Positions 9,001 to 17,374 of a DNA stretch of 20,087 nt are shown in pieces. The DNA comes from a virus: positions 1-20,087 of the IMG/VR virus record IMGVR_UViG_3300033553_000488; one strand, written 5' to 3'. Within the stretch, counting starts at the first letter, position 1. Each line of letters opens with the position of its first letter. Below the pieces are notes generated by a model that did not search any database, had not been told where the DNA came from, and was given only the letters and a program-made list of their open reading frames with translations. The translations under genes were made by a program, and so were the position numbers.

Positions 9001-12000
9001 AACGAAGCCGGGGTAGACAGTGATCCGGTGGCTGAGCCAGAGAACGAACCCACCTCTGAGGCTGCTCCGGTAGACGACCGTACTACGGCGTCTGTGGAAT
9101 CAGTCCTGGATGTGGATCGTACTGACGCAGAGCCGGTGGAAGGTCAGCTTCCGCTTGAACGGTTCCAGAGTGAGAACCTCAAACAGGCCTACATCAAGAC
9201 GAAGAAAGGGTTGCCCCTGACCTCGGTGAAGAACTACTTGTCCAATGTCCTGGCCCAGGCGGTGAACAGCCCGGAAAGTCTGGGGGATAAGCTCAGTACC
9301 GATCCAACCGTCAAAGTGGCCCAGCAGAAGTTACTGGCTCGGTTTGTTGAAGAGGCTCAGCGGTGGAACGGTCTGATGGATGGCCTGATGCAACAGGACA
9401 CCAACGCCAAGTTCCAGTACACCAACATGCTCAACTACTACACCGATGGGAACGGTAACCTGGAAGAGAACATCAAGACGGCAATCAGTGCGGCCCTGTT
9501 CTCGTTTGTGCAGGACAACGGTAACGATCTGTGGACGAACACGGACGATGCCATGAAGGCAATCCTGAACATGGACAGTGCAGAGTCACTGGGGATCAAC
9601 GAACGTAATCTGGTTCAGAACATCGGTACCCGGGAAGACAATGTGATTGCCGATCTGGGTATCCGGATCACGCAGGCACTGGGGCAGTCGGCGTATAAAG
9701 ACGCGCCGGCCAATCACATGACGCAAGTAGAAGGGGCGTTTGGTGCCCTTGCCCTGGCGGTCATGCTGGAGGCTGGGGCAGATACCCAGACTCAGGCCCT
9801 GGTTCAACGTAATGGTTTGCAGGACGCGGCATTTGGTCTGGACAAGCGCCAGATCCAGACTGTGAAAGGCAACCCGGCCAAGGGTATCAAGCCAGTGTAC
9901 AAGCAGGCTTACCCCACCCAGTGGTTTGTCCGCAGCAACAAGGTGTTTGATAAAAAGACAGGAGAGTGGGTCAAGAACCCGTACCTGATGGAGCTGTTGG
10001 ACGTCAGTAAAGGCACTCAGGGCTTCCTGAACGGCCTGTTCAGCATCGAAGCCACCACGGCAGACGTTGTGGATACAGCCCCAACTGAGGCACCGCAGAC
10101 CACCAAGCGGACGAAGCAGAAGACCTCGAACGAGCAGCGGGAGATTCTGACCGCGGCCCAGAAGCAGGAACACTTCCCGCGGACAGACATGCTGGAGCCG
10201 GAAACCGGCCTGATGCACAAACTGGGCCGGGACTTCCTGTTACGCATGGAAGGCCACCAGGAGATTGATCTGGAGACGACTCAGGTGAACCTGGTCGAAG
10301 CCCAGCGGGGTAAGAACAACAGTGCTGAGCGTACCGTAGACGGTCTGTTCACCTTTGGTGAAAGCCGGGAAGGTCGTATGGCTCAACCGTTCTTCTTCAA
10401 GCGGTTTGTGGCCAAGCAGCAGCGGGTGCATCTGGATTCCAGAGTGTTCAACCCACAGGAGAACAAACTGCACCGGATCAACTTCACCCAGACTGGGTGG
10501 GAGATGACGGTACCGGTGGACTTCAGTGGTGAGACTGGCTTCCTGTTCAAGCACACCGTGGGCGAGGCCATGGGCTACAAAGTCGGTAACATGACCCCGG
10601 ATCAGGTGCTGACCACGTTTGATGTGATCCAGGCAGACCCCAAGGTGATCTCAGCCCTGGAAGTGCTGGCTGACGTTGATGCCTCAAATAAGGCCATGAC
10701 CGTACAGCAAGAAGCCGATCTGATGGCGGCACTGAAAGAAAAGTCCTGGAGCCTGGATGCCTTATGGCACCTGCACCAGTGGAACAAGGCCCTGGACACT
10801 AACCAGACCACGTTTGTATCCACCTTGCACGCAGAGGGCGATGGTCGATCAAACGGCGCTATGTTCACACTGGCACAGACCGGAACACTGTCTACCGACG
10901 TCGGTGCGGCGGGTGGCTTCTTTACCAAAGAACAGGGGTATGTGGAGTCGTCAGACTGGGCCAGTGAAGCGGGCAATCTCGATCCCTACGAAACCATGGG
11001 CTACAGCGTTGATGCGAAGATGGCCAATGCCGCCCAACACAGCGAAGAAACCCGCCAGATGAACGCATTGGTTCATAACCTGCTGGGTGACTTTGTGGCA
11101 GACGGTGAAGTAACCCCGTCCGGCCGTAATGCGTTCAAGTATCCGTATCTGCGACTGATGTTTGGTGCCGGTAAGAAACGCTCAGCCAGCACCATGGGCG
11201 AAGTGATGATCGAGAAGATGTACGAGAAAGTACAGAAGCTCATGAAAACCAGCCCCAACGACGCCGAGATTGGCGAACAGATTGGTACCTTGTACGACAC
11301 GCTGAACTACTTCCTGGGTAAAGGGCAGCAGATAACGGCTAAGCACACCTATGACGGCGCGCGTCGGTTTACGTTGACCGAAGGCCAGGCCAAACAGTTG
11401 GTGAAAAAGTTCACCGAGCTGGTCGGCCCGCACATTGAGGAAACCATTGATGAACAGTACCAGGACACACTGGATCGTCGGGAGTCCCTGAACGGTGCAG
11501 CGAACCTGTCGTTCAAGTTGTACAAGCTGGTCTACGACTTTGAGAAAGCCAGAATGCTTGCGTCGGTTAAACCGGCGACCCGGGAGCTGGTTGACAAGAA
11601 AGGGAATAAGACGGGAGAAGTCGAGGTACTACAGGACTTGACCAAAGCCCAGGAAGCAGACCTTCAGAAGCGGCTCAAGGCTGTGGCACCCTTGGTGCAT
11701 ACGGCTATGTCCAAAGGTGGGGATCTGGATGCTGGTTTGAAAATGGCCAAGACCAGAACCGTCTCTGGTGCTAATAAAGATGCGGCCCACAGTGGCCGGG
11801 TACGCCTGAACCATACCATCAAGATGTCGTCGGCGGATCTGAACAAGGATCTGATCTCACCACACGCTGCTCCAGACCCGACGGTGGTTAAAGCGATTGA
11901 TTACTCATCCAACACCAAAGAGGAAGTGGAGCCGGGTGTAGCCATGGTGGTCAGTCTGATCCACTCGATGGACAGTGCGGTCATTTCCCGGGTGTACAAG

Positions 12001-15000
12001 ATGTTCAATGTCTTGAACGTCCACGATGCGGCGATTGGTTCACCGGAGCAGTTGGTGAAAGTGATCCAGAAGATGAACCAGGAAACGGTAAACGCGCTGA
12101 TTGACTGGTCACTGTCTGAAGAACTGATGCAGGCCATGTTCCGCACCATGGAAGGCTTTGACGATTACGTAGCCAACCTGCCGGCAGCGGATCGACAGAC
12201 CCTGGATAACTCGCTTCAGGAACTGATGAAGACGTACCAGAAAAAAGACGCGCCTATGCCTACCCGTGACGGGTTGGCCGGCCAGTACCTGAAAGACGCC
12301 GAAGCGGCTGACAGAGATGCCATGCTCTGGCTCAAGCATATCACGCAGGTCAGCCAGTACGGGTACCCGGGATCGTCGTATGCAATGTCGGACACAGACT
12401 ACGCCAAGATTGAGGCGCGTCTGGGTACCACCATTGCCCAACGCATTGAGGCACGCTCAGCCAAGCGTAAAGCGAAGAACCCGGGCAAAGCTGCGGCCGT
12501 GTTACGGGAGTTCCTGGAAGACGCTGAGCAGAAGTTTGAGAACAAGATCCTCAAAGAAAACACGGTGTCTGAACCGGGTAAGCACTACGTCCGCAACCTG
12601 CGCCTGGTGAACAAGATCTATGTCCAGACGGGTTCACTGGATCAGGCCCTGGGCCGTGTGTTCAAAGGTGATGAAAACAAATCCGAACGCGATGCCATGC
12701 GGGACGTGTTGCTCAAGCGTCTGGGACACAGTAACACCCGCCAGAAGAGTCTGACTCATGCACCGGCCGGCCGTGTACTGGGCATGCTGCAAGCGGCTTC
12801 ACAGAGCCCGTATATTGACGCGGCCCTGAAGCCGGTTCTACAGGCGGTTCACAACAACCTGATGACACTGGGTTCTGAGGCCAAAGTGGCTGAGACACCC
12901 ATGGACAAGGTCATGGATACCGCGCTCTGGTTGGGTACCCAGAACGAGAAGCAGTTCAACGACGTCAAAGACCTGTTGACCCGGATGTACAACGGCTACC
13001 AGCAAACCCCATGGGGCACGCTGTCCGGACGTAACAAGCCGGTGACCAATGAACAGGCGCCCTTGCTTGAGGCCTTGCAGGCTAAGCCGCGTATGACGGT
13101 ACGGGAGCTGATCCCAGCCATGCGTCGGGCGTTGTCTGCTATGCCCAAGGATGACAAGCAACGGGCGGTACTCGGCCAGGTACTGGCTCGGGTACTGGAG
13201 CAGGGCAATCTGGATGTGGAAGTTCAGTATGTGACTCAGGAAACACCGATCTCGTTGGCACCGGAGATGCAGAACCCGGGACGTATCCGGGGCATGTGGC
13301 ACCGGGATGCCGGCGGTAAAGAGACCATCTTTATCAAGGGCCCGGATTTCCTGGAGTCCAATGTGACTGTGGAATTGCTGGCTCACGAACTGTTGCACTC
13401 GCTGCTACGGGATACGGTCGCGGCTGAGCTGCACGCCAAGCGGGCCAACCCCAAGCATAACGATCCGGCTGTTTCTCCGCATGTCAGTGAGCTGATGGCA
13501 CTGCGTAAGCAGGCGGCTGAGCTGATCAAAGGCGATCCGGCACTGGAACTGAAGTACCTGAACGCGGTTGAGAACCTCGATGAGCTGATGAGCTGGGGCA
13601 TGACCAACAAAGGCTTCCAGGAAGACGTCCTGAACCAGATTGAAATGAAGTCCCGCAACAGCAAGCGGGGTGTGGTCACAGGTTTGAAAGCCTTCATTGA
13701 GGCGATCACCGGTCTGTTTACCCGTGGCAAGCCGACCGCAGGCCTGGTCTCGGGCGTAGAGATCCTGGTCAGCAATACCGCCGCCTTGATGGAAGCGAGT
13801 AAAGCAGCAGAAACCCGGGTGATTACTGAAACCCTGGCTCAGGCGTCCCCTGATCCTGTTCAGGAGGTAGAGGGCTACACAACCGAGCAAGTCTATAACT
13901 CACTGGAAGGAACGGATACAGGCCGTCCCAGGAACGTGCTGGATAAGATTGTCGAGACCTTGCACGGGCCAGGTGGTGGCGTGAAAGCCTTTGTGGATAA
14001 CCACACAGCACTGTCACCGGAAGATGCGTACCTGGAAGCACTGGCGTCAGACCAGATGCCGTTTGTGACCAAGGCCACCGCAGCCGGTCTGGGACTGACC
14101 GATAAAGAGTTGTTTGTACTGGAGCAAGCCGAGGCCAGTCTGCAAGCGGCGGCGGATCCACGGACTTCGGCCTACCGGGAACTGGTGAAACTGTTCCAGG
14201 CGGCACGCGCCCAGGTAACCCCGGAGATGCTGTTTGCCGGTGACTGGAGTAAGGCTACCCGGGCCGAGAAAGAGAAGGCCCAAAACACGCACGCCTTTAT
14301 CTTCGACATTCAGAAAACCAGTGAAGCCAGCAAATCGGATCACCTGACCCGGTTTGGGGCGTTGGCGTTGGTATACTCCCCGCTGATTGCGGCCATGGAC
14401 TTTGACGCTACCCCGGACAACGAGGCGGTGAGCGACAAGCTGGGCGACCGTATCCAGAGTCTGTTCAACAAGGGGATGCAGCAGTTCTCGGATTACGCCA
14501 ACGGTACCCGGGCCAGCCAGAGTGCCCAGGAACGGATGGACACGGTACTGATCAAACTGGTTCAGACCGAGAAGCGCCGTAAGGTGTCGATCGCCAAGGA
14601 CAAGATCTCGTTGATTGATGAGCTGGAAGAGGCCAACCAGCAAGCCGGTGGTAAGCTCAGAGGCGCGATTGCCAAGGCGTCACGGTCGAAAACAGTACAA
14701 GACTCCAAGAGTTCGACGGTGCGTTTGACCGGTAAGATTGTGGAGATGACCGCAGAAGACCGGTTGCACGAGTTTCTGGACGAGGCAGAGTTGTTCCGCA
14801 GTACGACCTTTCGGGCACGGGAAGACTTTGCAACCAGTATGGTGAACGAAGTACGTGGGCCGGCCGAGGACACCAAACCGTTACTGGATCTGTTGAACGA
14901 GTACGGCAACCAGCAGCGGGAGAAGATGACCCGGATCGGTAACACCAAGCAACACCTGATGGACATGTTCGGGGATGCCGCGAAGTCGTTCAGCAAAACC

Positions 15001-17322
15001 GACAAGCAGAGCCTGACCAAGGTGCTGCTGAAGACAGACATCACTGTTCTGCTGGATCGCTACGGTATTGATGAGGTGACCCAACTGGTCAATGACGATC
15101 CCAAGGTTCGTCGTAAGATCCGTGAGGTAGAGTCTGAGCTGCGTAAAGTCACCAAGGCTGAGGATTACAACTACTACGTAAACCAGGCCGAAGCACTGGG
15201 ACTGCACATAGCCGTCGGTGGGGCGCACTCACCCTGGTTGCAGTTCAACGCCACGCAGATTGCTCAGCAGGCGGGTATGCCCAACGCCCGTAAAGTGACT
15301 CAGGCACAGATTACCAAGGTGCTGCCGTTGATTGACCAACTGGCCAGCTTGCACGCGCTGTCCAATACCGCCAGTGAGTCGCGGAGACTGGCCGGTGACA
15401 TCCTGACAGACCAACTCGCCCGAGGGGATCAGAACGGGGCGGTGTTCATGATCAATGTGCATAAGGATCAAAAGAAGCAGGCCCTGGCCAGTAACTTTGA
15501 AAACGATCCAGCCCTGATGATGAAAGGCTTTATCAAGGAAATCTACGACCCCAAGCGGGAAGTGGAAACCGCCGTTAAGGACAGTGATCGGGCCAAGCGG
15601 TTTGAGAAAATGGGGTATGTGCGTCAGAACGAGCCCCTGAAAAAAGATGTCAGTGATCCTGACAAGGCGTCAGACGAATACCTGTACGTCCTGAAAGACG
15701 GTGGGTTACCGACCTGGGTGACGGGCGCAATCAGTTATGCCGGTATGCGGGCCAAGGGTAATACGGTTCACGGCGGACGTTACAGTGTGTCTATGGATGA
15801 AACCCTGCGGATGAACGAACGCGCCAACCAGCAGATCCTGGTGGATCGCCAGTCGCTCATCCACATGCTGTACCAGCCCAATGCCCTACAGGCGTTCAAG
15901 AACCAGACGTTTATGGCACCGGTTACCAACCAGCGAGGCGAAGCAACCAACTGGCGGTACCTGATGACTGAGCAACACAAAGACGATCTGATGAACCGGG
16001 ACACCACGTTTGATAACGTGATGGGCGCTATGGACGGCGCCATCTATGAAAAGATGACCGCCGCGGTGCAGAACGAGAAAGTCATGCAGGCACTGAAAGA
16101 TCAGTACGATACCGACGATAGCCGCAACTCGGTGCGTTACATTGCCTTTGGGCCGGACGCCGCGGATAAGGACATCCGGGAAATGTACGACCTGCTGCCT
16201 AACAGTACCAAGATGGCCATGCGTAAGATCTGGGGTTCAGATCAGGTCATGGTTCGTAACGACACCCTGAACATGGTGTTCGGGTACCGTCAGTACAGCC
16301 TGGCCGAGATTGCCAACAAAGACGCCGAAGCCCGCAACTACGTTGAAAAGCTCATTGGCTATTTGATGGAGAAAGTCTTTGGGGAAGGTGCAGCCAAGCG
16401 TATCCAGAAGTACCAGGACATCTGGGAAGGCATGGTTCGGGAGCGTAAAGACTTCTACGTGATCAAGAACCTGTGGACTCTGGTGGGTAACGAGCTGAGT
16501 AACGCCAGTATCCTGTTGTGGGAAGGGATCACGCCGAAGAGACTTCTGGAAGACAAGAAAGTGGCGATTGATGGACTACTTCGCTACGACAAAGACTACA
16601 AGGAAAAAATGCGTCTGGAACGGTTGCAGCGGGTCGGGAGTTACACCGGCACCGCCAAGCAACTGGAACAGAAGATCCGGGAGCTGGATCATGCGATCAA
16701 CACTAACCCGGTCAAGCATCTGATCGACGGGGGCCAGTTCCAGACCATCATGGAAGATCTGGATAACGAAGACGATCAGTTCTCTTACAAGTCACGCCTG
16801 ACGGAATGGGTCGATGACAAAACCAAGAAAGTACCCAAGGGTATGATGACCGTAGGGCGTTGGGCCTATATGACTCACGACACCCAGTTGTACAGATTGC
16901 TCCATAAGAGTACGCAGATGAGTGACTTCACTTCCCGGTACTCGCTGTATCAGCACTTGACGACCCGTAAGCTCAATCCGTTGAGTGATGCCGACGCCAT
17001 GTTCAAGATCAAGGAGACGTTCATCAACTACGATGTGGCGACCCACAAAGGTCTGGATTTCATGAACAAGGTGGGCCTGGTGATGTTCACCAAGTATTAC
17101 CTGCGGGCACAGCGGATTCTACTGGGGCTGTACAAAGACAAGCCAGTACGGGCGTTGCTGATGATCCTGTTCTCCCAGTTCTTTGAGAGCGTGACCACGG
17201 TGCAGGACTCTGGTGCCTTGGGACGCATTGGTAACAACCCGTTCGATACCGGGGCCATTGGAATGCCCGGTGCCATTAAGGAAAGTATTGTGATGCAGGC
17301 GATACTCAGCCCGTTCAATTAA
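6004..17322 (+). CDS. Virion-encapsidated RNA polymerase, N4 gp50 type (giant, injected)
   Basis: The 3772-aa product (N4: about 3500) is packaged in the virion and injected with the DNA, where the family transcribes early genes from hairpin promoters. The N-terminal region (1-920) is helical with a Gly/Ala-rich segment (about 446-506) and a Lys/Gln run (about 522-535). An acidic Pro/Thr/Ala linker (about 925-1048) leads to the T7-like core. Core landmarks are R1474 before FNPQENK, motif A D1613 (EGDGRSNG), motif B R1708-K1712-F1720-G1721, the IHSMD signature at 1986-1990 and motif C H2007-D2008. Spacings agree with N4 (R424, D559, R666, K670, Y678, D951). The C-terminal half carries HELLH (2461-2465) and ends in a hydrophobic YYLRAQRILLGLY to ILFSQFFE segment. 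No cysteine occurs anywhere. Start ATG overlaps the previous stop. Confidence 0.93.
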   Translation: MADRRSIVDELLGRNEPTKEQQVERASIFKKQALAKRSAANDPVEVNQPSPIDPYKQDPAARYNSLEEFRANEGPADINTIRRFNDQENAGLRDRARAGQREQARVDDKAWMDTTEQGSVGGNAKQIGSALAQGSARLSGEVSGLPFNMAGTQSMVRVDDKAREIYGRLKQNELKRGAIAQKRNQIAADGIRGKLSPEDVQNGLALMAGVEQSIESISDEDSAYLDQAGKAVTSDLRNGGSNYYKDRSNRELMDDAFDNFDTAEGLNAFFNKNEFIDGLMNPVNAKGLSKDLGASYDKHTGTFKDAKAAYEKGDTTDAVITGAKGLVSLIGDQIGDLISNPQAVAEHLAQTAPELALGMGGGGLSKALLGTTNLSYGMDLYRKSLAEFEKREGRIANQSESSQMLVVNLSAAVADYAMDSRLVAPFLKGKAGQVAAEVTKAQAVTGTLKGVLKRTGSAAGTGAGEYITEGYQSAVEEGLGSLTTDIDGKNVAEGAAIGLGASSPMGVTGELVDAKRDAKVKIQKQQAEKQKQQQKVNKSVGDMIAEGNIEKVLDDDVLATQDVEAAGKAILQVAGHTGDRIAKDKVDTARGMLDRLDQRADSDIKDLKAVNERFSKKNKDKFTGLLQGKKEALQDYKLDGNKDAVERVTGEIATIENELKKINADDRGKAKARDARIARLGDMQRKIAETQKLATANVTNTPDAGKRLVVLDDATATPEARSTAAKEMVTLAMDNPDMLDIDTAKRLADDPTLDIPENQRSYLRALSARKQVDTNLKGYNEVRQDVFTGDTKNGFRSLPEYRTMFSRAMKTNNPERAGVLMDQLGKFQTSHERKAEALRKAVSQAKETGKQVQVVAQKLDDGTVSWEINDGRKLKDADLTKNGGLNINAKLGKMADTLASIKLEGQAITATQAELQAMQTLSLGESPVAPVTEQPEVVATPEDTASPVVTEEPSSGQTEAAQTLPETAEQATPATTESAPTEQASIDTYTDADRLAVEVNEAGVDSDPVAEPENEPTSEAAPVDDRTTASVESVLDVDRTDAEPVEGQLPLERFQSENLKQAYIKTKKGLPLTSVKNYLSNVLAQAVNSPESLGDKLSTDPTVKVAQQKLLARFVEEAQRWNGLMDGLMQQDTNAKFQYTNMLNYYTDGNGNLEENIKTAISAALFSFVQDNGNDLWTNTDDAMKAILNMDSAESLGINERNLVQNIGTREDNVIADLGIRITQALGQSAYKDAPANHMTQVEGAFGALALAVMLEAGADTQTQALVQRNGLQDAAFGLDKRQIQTVKGNPAKGIKPVYKQAYPTQWFVRSNKVFDKKTGEWVKNPYLMELLDVSKGTQGFLNGLFSIEATTADVVDTAPTEAPQTTKRTKQKTSNEQREILTAAQKQEHFPRTDMLEPETGLMHKLGRDFLLRMEGHQEIDLETTQVNLVEAQRGKNNSAERTVDGLFTFGESREGRMAQPFFFKRFVAKQQRVHLDSRVFNPQENKLHRINFTQTGWEMTVPVDFSGETGFLFKHTVGEAMGYKVGNMTPDQVLTTFDVIQADPKVISALEVLADVDASNKAMTVQQEADLMAALKEKSWSLDALWHLHQWNKALDTNQTTFVSTLHAEGDGRSNGAMFTLAQTGTLSTDVGAAGGFFTKEQGYVESSDWASEAGNLDPYETMGYSVDAKMANAAQHSEETRQMNALVHNLLGDFVADGEVTPSGRNAFKYPYLRLMFGAGKKRSASTMGEVMIEKMYEKVQKLMKTSPNDAEIGEQIGTLYDTLNYFLGKGQQITAKHTYDGARRFTLTEGQAKQLVKKFTELVGPHIEETIDEQYQDTLDRRESLNGAANLSFKLYKLVYDFEKARMLASVKPATRELVDKKGNKTGEVEVLQDLTKAQEADLQKRLKAVAPLVHTAMSKGGDLDAGLKMAKTRTVSGANKDAAHSGRVRLNHTIKMSSADLNKDLISPHAAPDPTVVKAIDYSSNTKEEVEPGVAMVVSLIHSMDSAVISRVYKMFNVLNVHDAAIGSPEQLVKVIQKMNQETVNALIDWSLSEELMQAMFRTMEGFDDYVANLPAADRQTLDNSLQELMKTYQKKDAPMPTRDGLAGQYLKDAEAADRDAMLWLKHITQVSQYGYPGSSYAMSDTDYAKIEARLGTTIAQRIEARSAKRKAKNPGKAAAVLREFLEDAEQKFENKILKENTVSEPGKHYVRNLRLVNKIYVQTGSLDQALGRVFKGDENKSERDAMRDVLLKRLGHSNTRQKSLTHAPAGRVLGMLQAASQSPYIDAALKPVLQAVHNNLMTLGSEAKVAETPMDKVMDTALWLGTQNEKQFNDVKDLLTRMYNGYQQTPWGTLSGRNKPVTNEQAPLLEALQAKPRMTVRELIPAMRRALSAMPKDDKQRAVLGQVLARVLEQGNLDVEVQYVTQETPISLAPEMQNPGRIRGMWHRDAGGKETIFIKGPDFLESNVTVELLAHELLHSLLRDTVAAELHAKRANPKHNDPAVSPHVSELMALRKQAAELIKGDPALELKYLNAVENLDELMSWGMTNKGFQEDVLNQIEMKSRNSKRGVVTGLKAFIEAITGLFTRGKPTAGLVSGVEILVSNTAALMEASKAAETRVITETLAQASPDPVQEVEGYTTEQVYNSLEGTDTGRPRNVLDKIVETLHGPGGGVKAFVDNHTALSPEDAYLEALASDQMPFVTKATAAGLGLTDKELFVLEQAEASLQAAADPRTSAYRELVKLFQAARAQVTPEMLFAGDWSKATRAEKEKAQNTHAFIFDIQKTSEASKSDHLTRFGALALVYSPLIAAMDFDATPDNEAVSDKLGDRIQSLFNKGMQQFSDYANGTRASQSAQERMDTVLIKLVQTEKRRKVSIAKDKISLIDELEEANQQAGGKLRGAIAKASRSKTVQDSKSSTVRLTGKIVEMTAEDRLHEFLDEAELFRSTTFRAREDFATSMVNEVRGPAEDTKPLLDLLNEYGNQQREKMTRIGNTKQHLMDMFGDAAKSFSKTDKQSLTKVLLKTDITVLLDRYGIDEVTQLVNDDPKVRRKIREVESELRKVTKAEDYNYYVNQAEALGLHIAVGGAHSPWLQFNATQIAQQAGMPNARKVTQAQITKVLPLIDQLASLHALSNTASESRRLAGDILTDQLARGDQNGAVFMINVHKDQKKQALASNFENDPALMMKGFIKEIYDPKREVETAVKDSDRAKRFEKMGYVRQNEPLKKDVSDPDKASDEYLYVLKDGGLPTWVTGAISYAGMRAKGNTVHGGRYSVSMDETLRMNERANQQILVDRQSLIHMLYQPNALQAFKNQTFMAPVTNQRGEATNWRYLMTEQHKDDLMNRDTTFDNVMGAMDGAIYEKMTAAVQNEKVMQALKDQYDTDDSRNSVRYIAFGPDAADKDIREMYDLLPNSTKMAMRKIWGSDQVMVRNDTLNMVFGYRQYSLAEIANKDAEARNYVEKLIGYLMEKVFGEGAAKRIQKYQDIWEGMVRERKDFYVIKNLWTLVGNELSNASILLWEGITPKRLLEDKKVAIDGLLRYDKDYKEKMRLERLQRVGSYTGTAKQLEQKIRELDHAINTNPVKHLIDGGQFQTIMEDLDNEDDQFSYKSRLTEWVDDKTKKVPKGMMTVGRWAYMTHDTQLYRLLHKSTQMSDFTSRYSLYQHLTTRKLNPLSDADAMFKIKETFINYDVATHKGLDFMNKVGLVMFTKYYLRAQRILLGLYKDKPVRALLMILFSQFFESVTTVQDSGALGRIGNNPFDTGAIGMPGAIKESIVMQAILSPFN
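8776..9150 (+). other. Acidic Pro/Thr/Ala/Glu-rich interdomain linker in the virion RNA polymerase
   Basis: Residues about 925-1049 are dominated by Pro, Glu, Thr, Ala, Val and Asp, with almost no predicted structure. They separate the N-terminal domain from the polymerase core. N4 vRNAP is known to have three separable domains with the mini-polymerase in the middle, so this stretch is a natural domain boundary. The acidic, flexible character would also suit threading through the tail. Confidence 0.75.
10423..12027 (+). other. Catalytic core of the single-subunit RNA polymerase (R1474 to D2008)
   Basis: Codon positions of key residues are: R1474 at 10423, D1613 (motif A) at 10840, R1708 at 11125, K1712 at 11137, F1720 at 11161, H1987 of IHSMD at 11962 and D2008 (motif C) at 12025. 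The two aspartates would hold the catalytic metals, and K1712 and R1708 would contact the incoming nucleotide. The IHSMDSAVISRVY to NVHDAAIGSP block is very close in form to the T7 block FVHSQDGSHLRK to LIHDSFGTI. F1720 sits where T7 has Y639 and N4 has Y678. Confidence 0.9.
13384..13584 (+). other. HExxH zinc-metallopeptidase-like module in the polymerase C-terminal region
   Basis: H2461-E2462-L-L-H2465 follows a hydrophobic VELLA strand, as in zincin active-site helices. A likely third ligand is E2527 in LDELMSWGMTNKGFQ, 62 residues later; an acidic residue followed by a small hydrophobic helix and TNxxFQ is the gluzincin-like pattern I know from large multi-domain phage proteins. The upstream TIFIKGPDFLESNVT could be the edge strand. 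Peptidase activity is an inference; the metal-binding residues are all present. Confidence 0.6.
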
Positions 17323-17327
17323 AGGAG
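17321..17327 (+). promoter_or_regulatory. Orphan Shine-Dalgarno-like sequence after the polymerase stop
   Basis: AAAGGAG overlaps the polymerase stop codon region but no start codon follows at a usable distance. The next ATG (17354) lies in the terminator loop and opens only 14 codons. It may be a remnant of a lost downstream gene or chance. Confidence 0.35.
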
Positions 17328-17341
17328 AAAACAGTAAACAG

Positions 17342-17370
17342 ACAAAAGCCCTCATGACGAGGGCTTTTGT
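17342..17370. terminator. Bidirectional intrinsic terminator between convergent operons
   Basis: A perfect 12-bp stem, ACAAAAGCCCTC with GAGGGCTTTTGT, closes a 5-nt ATGAC loop. The A-rich and T-rich arms give a U-tract on both strands. It lies 20 nt after the polymerase stop and 4 nt after the stop of the minus-strand secreted-protein gene, and so serves both units. Confidence 0.92.
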
Positions 17371-17374
17371 TTAT

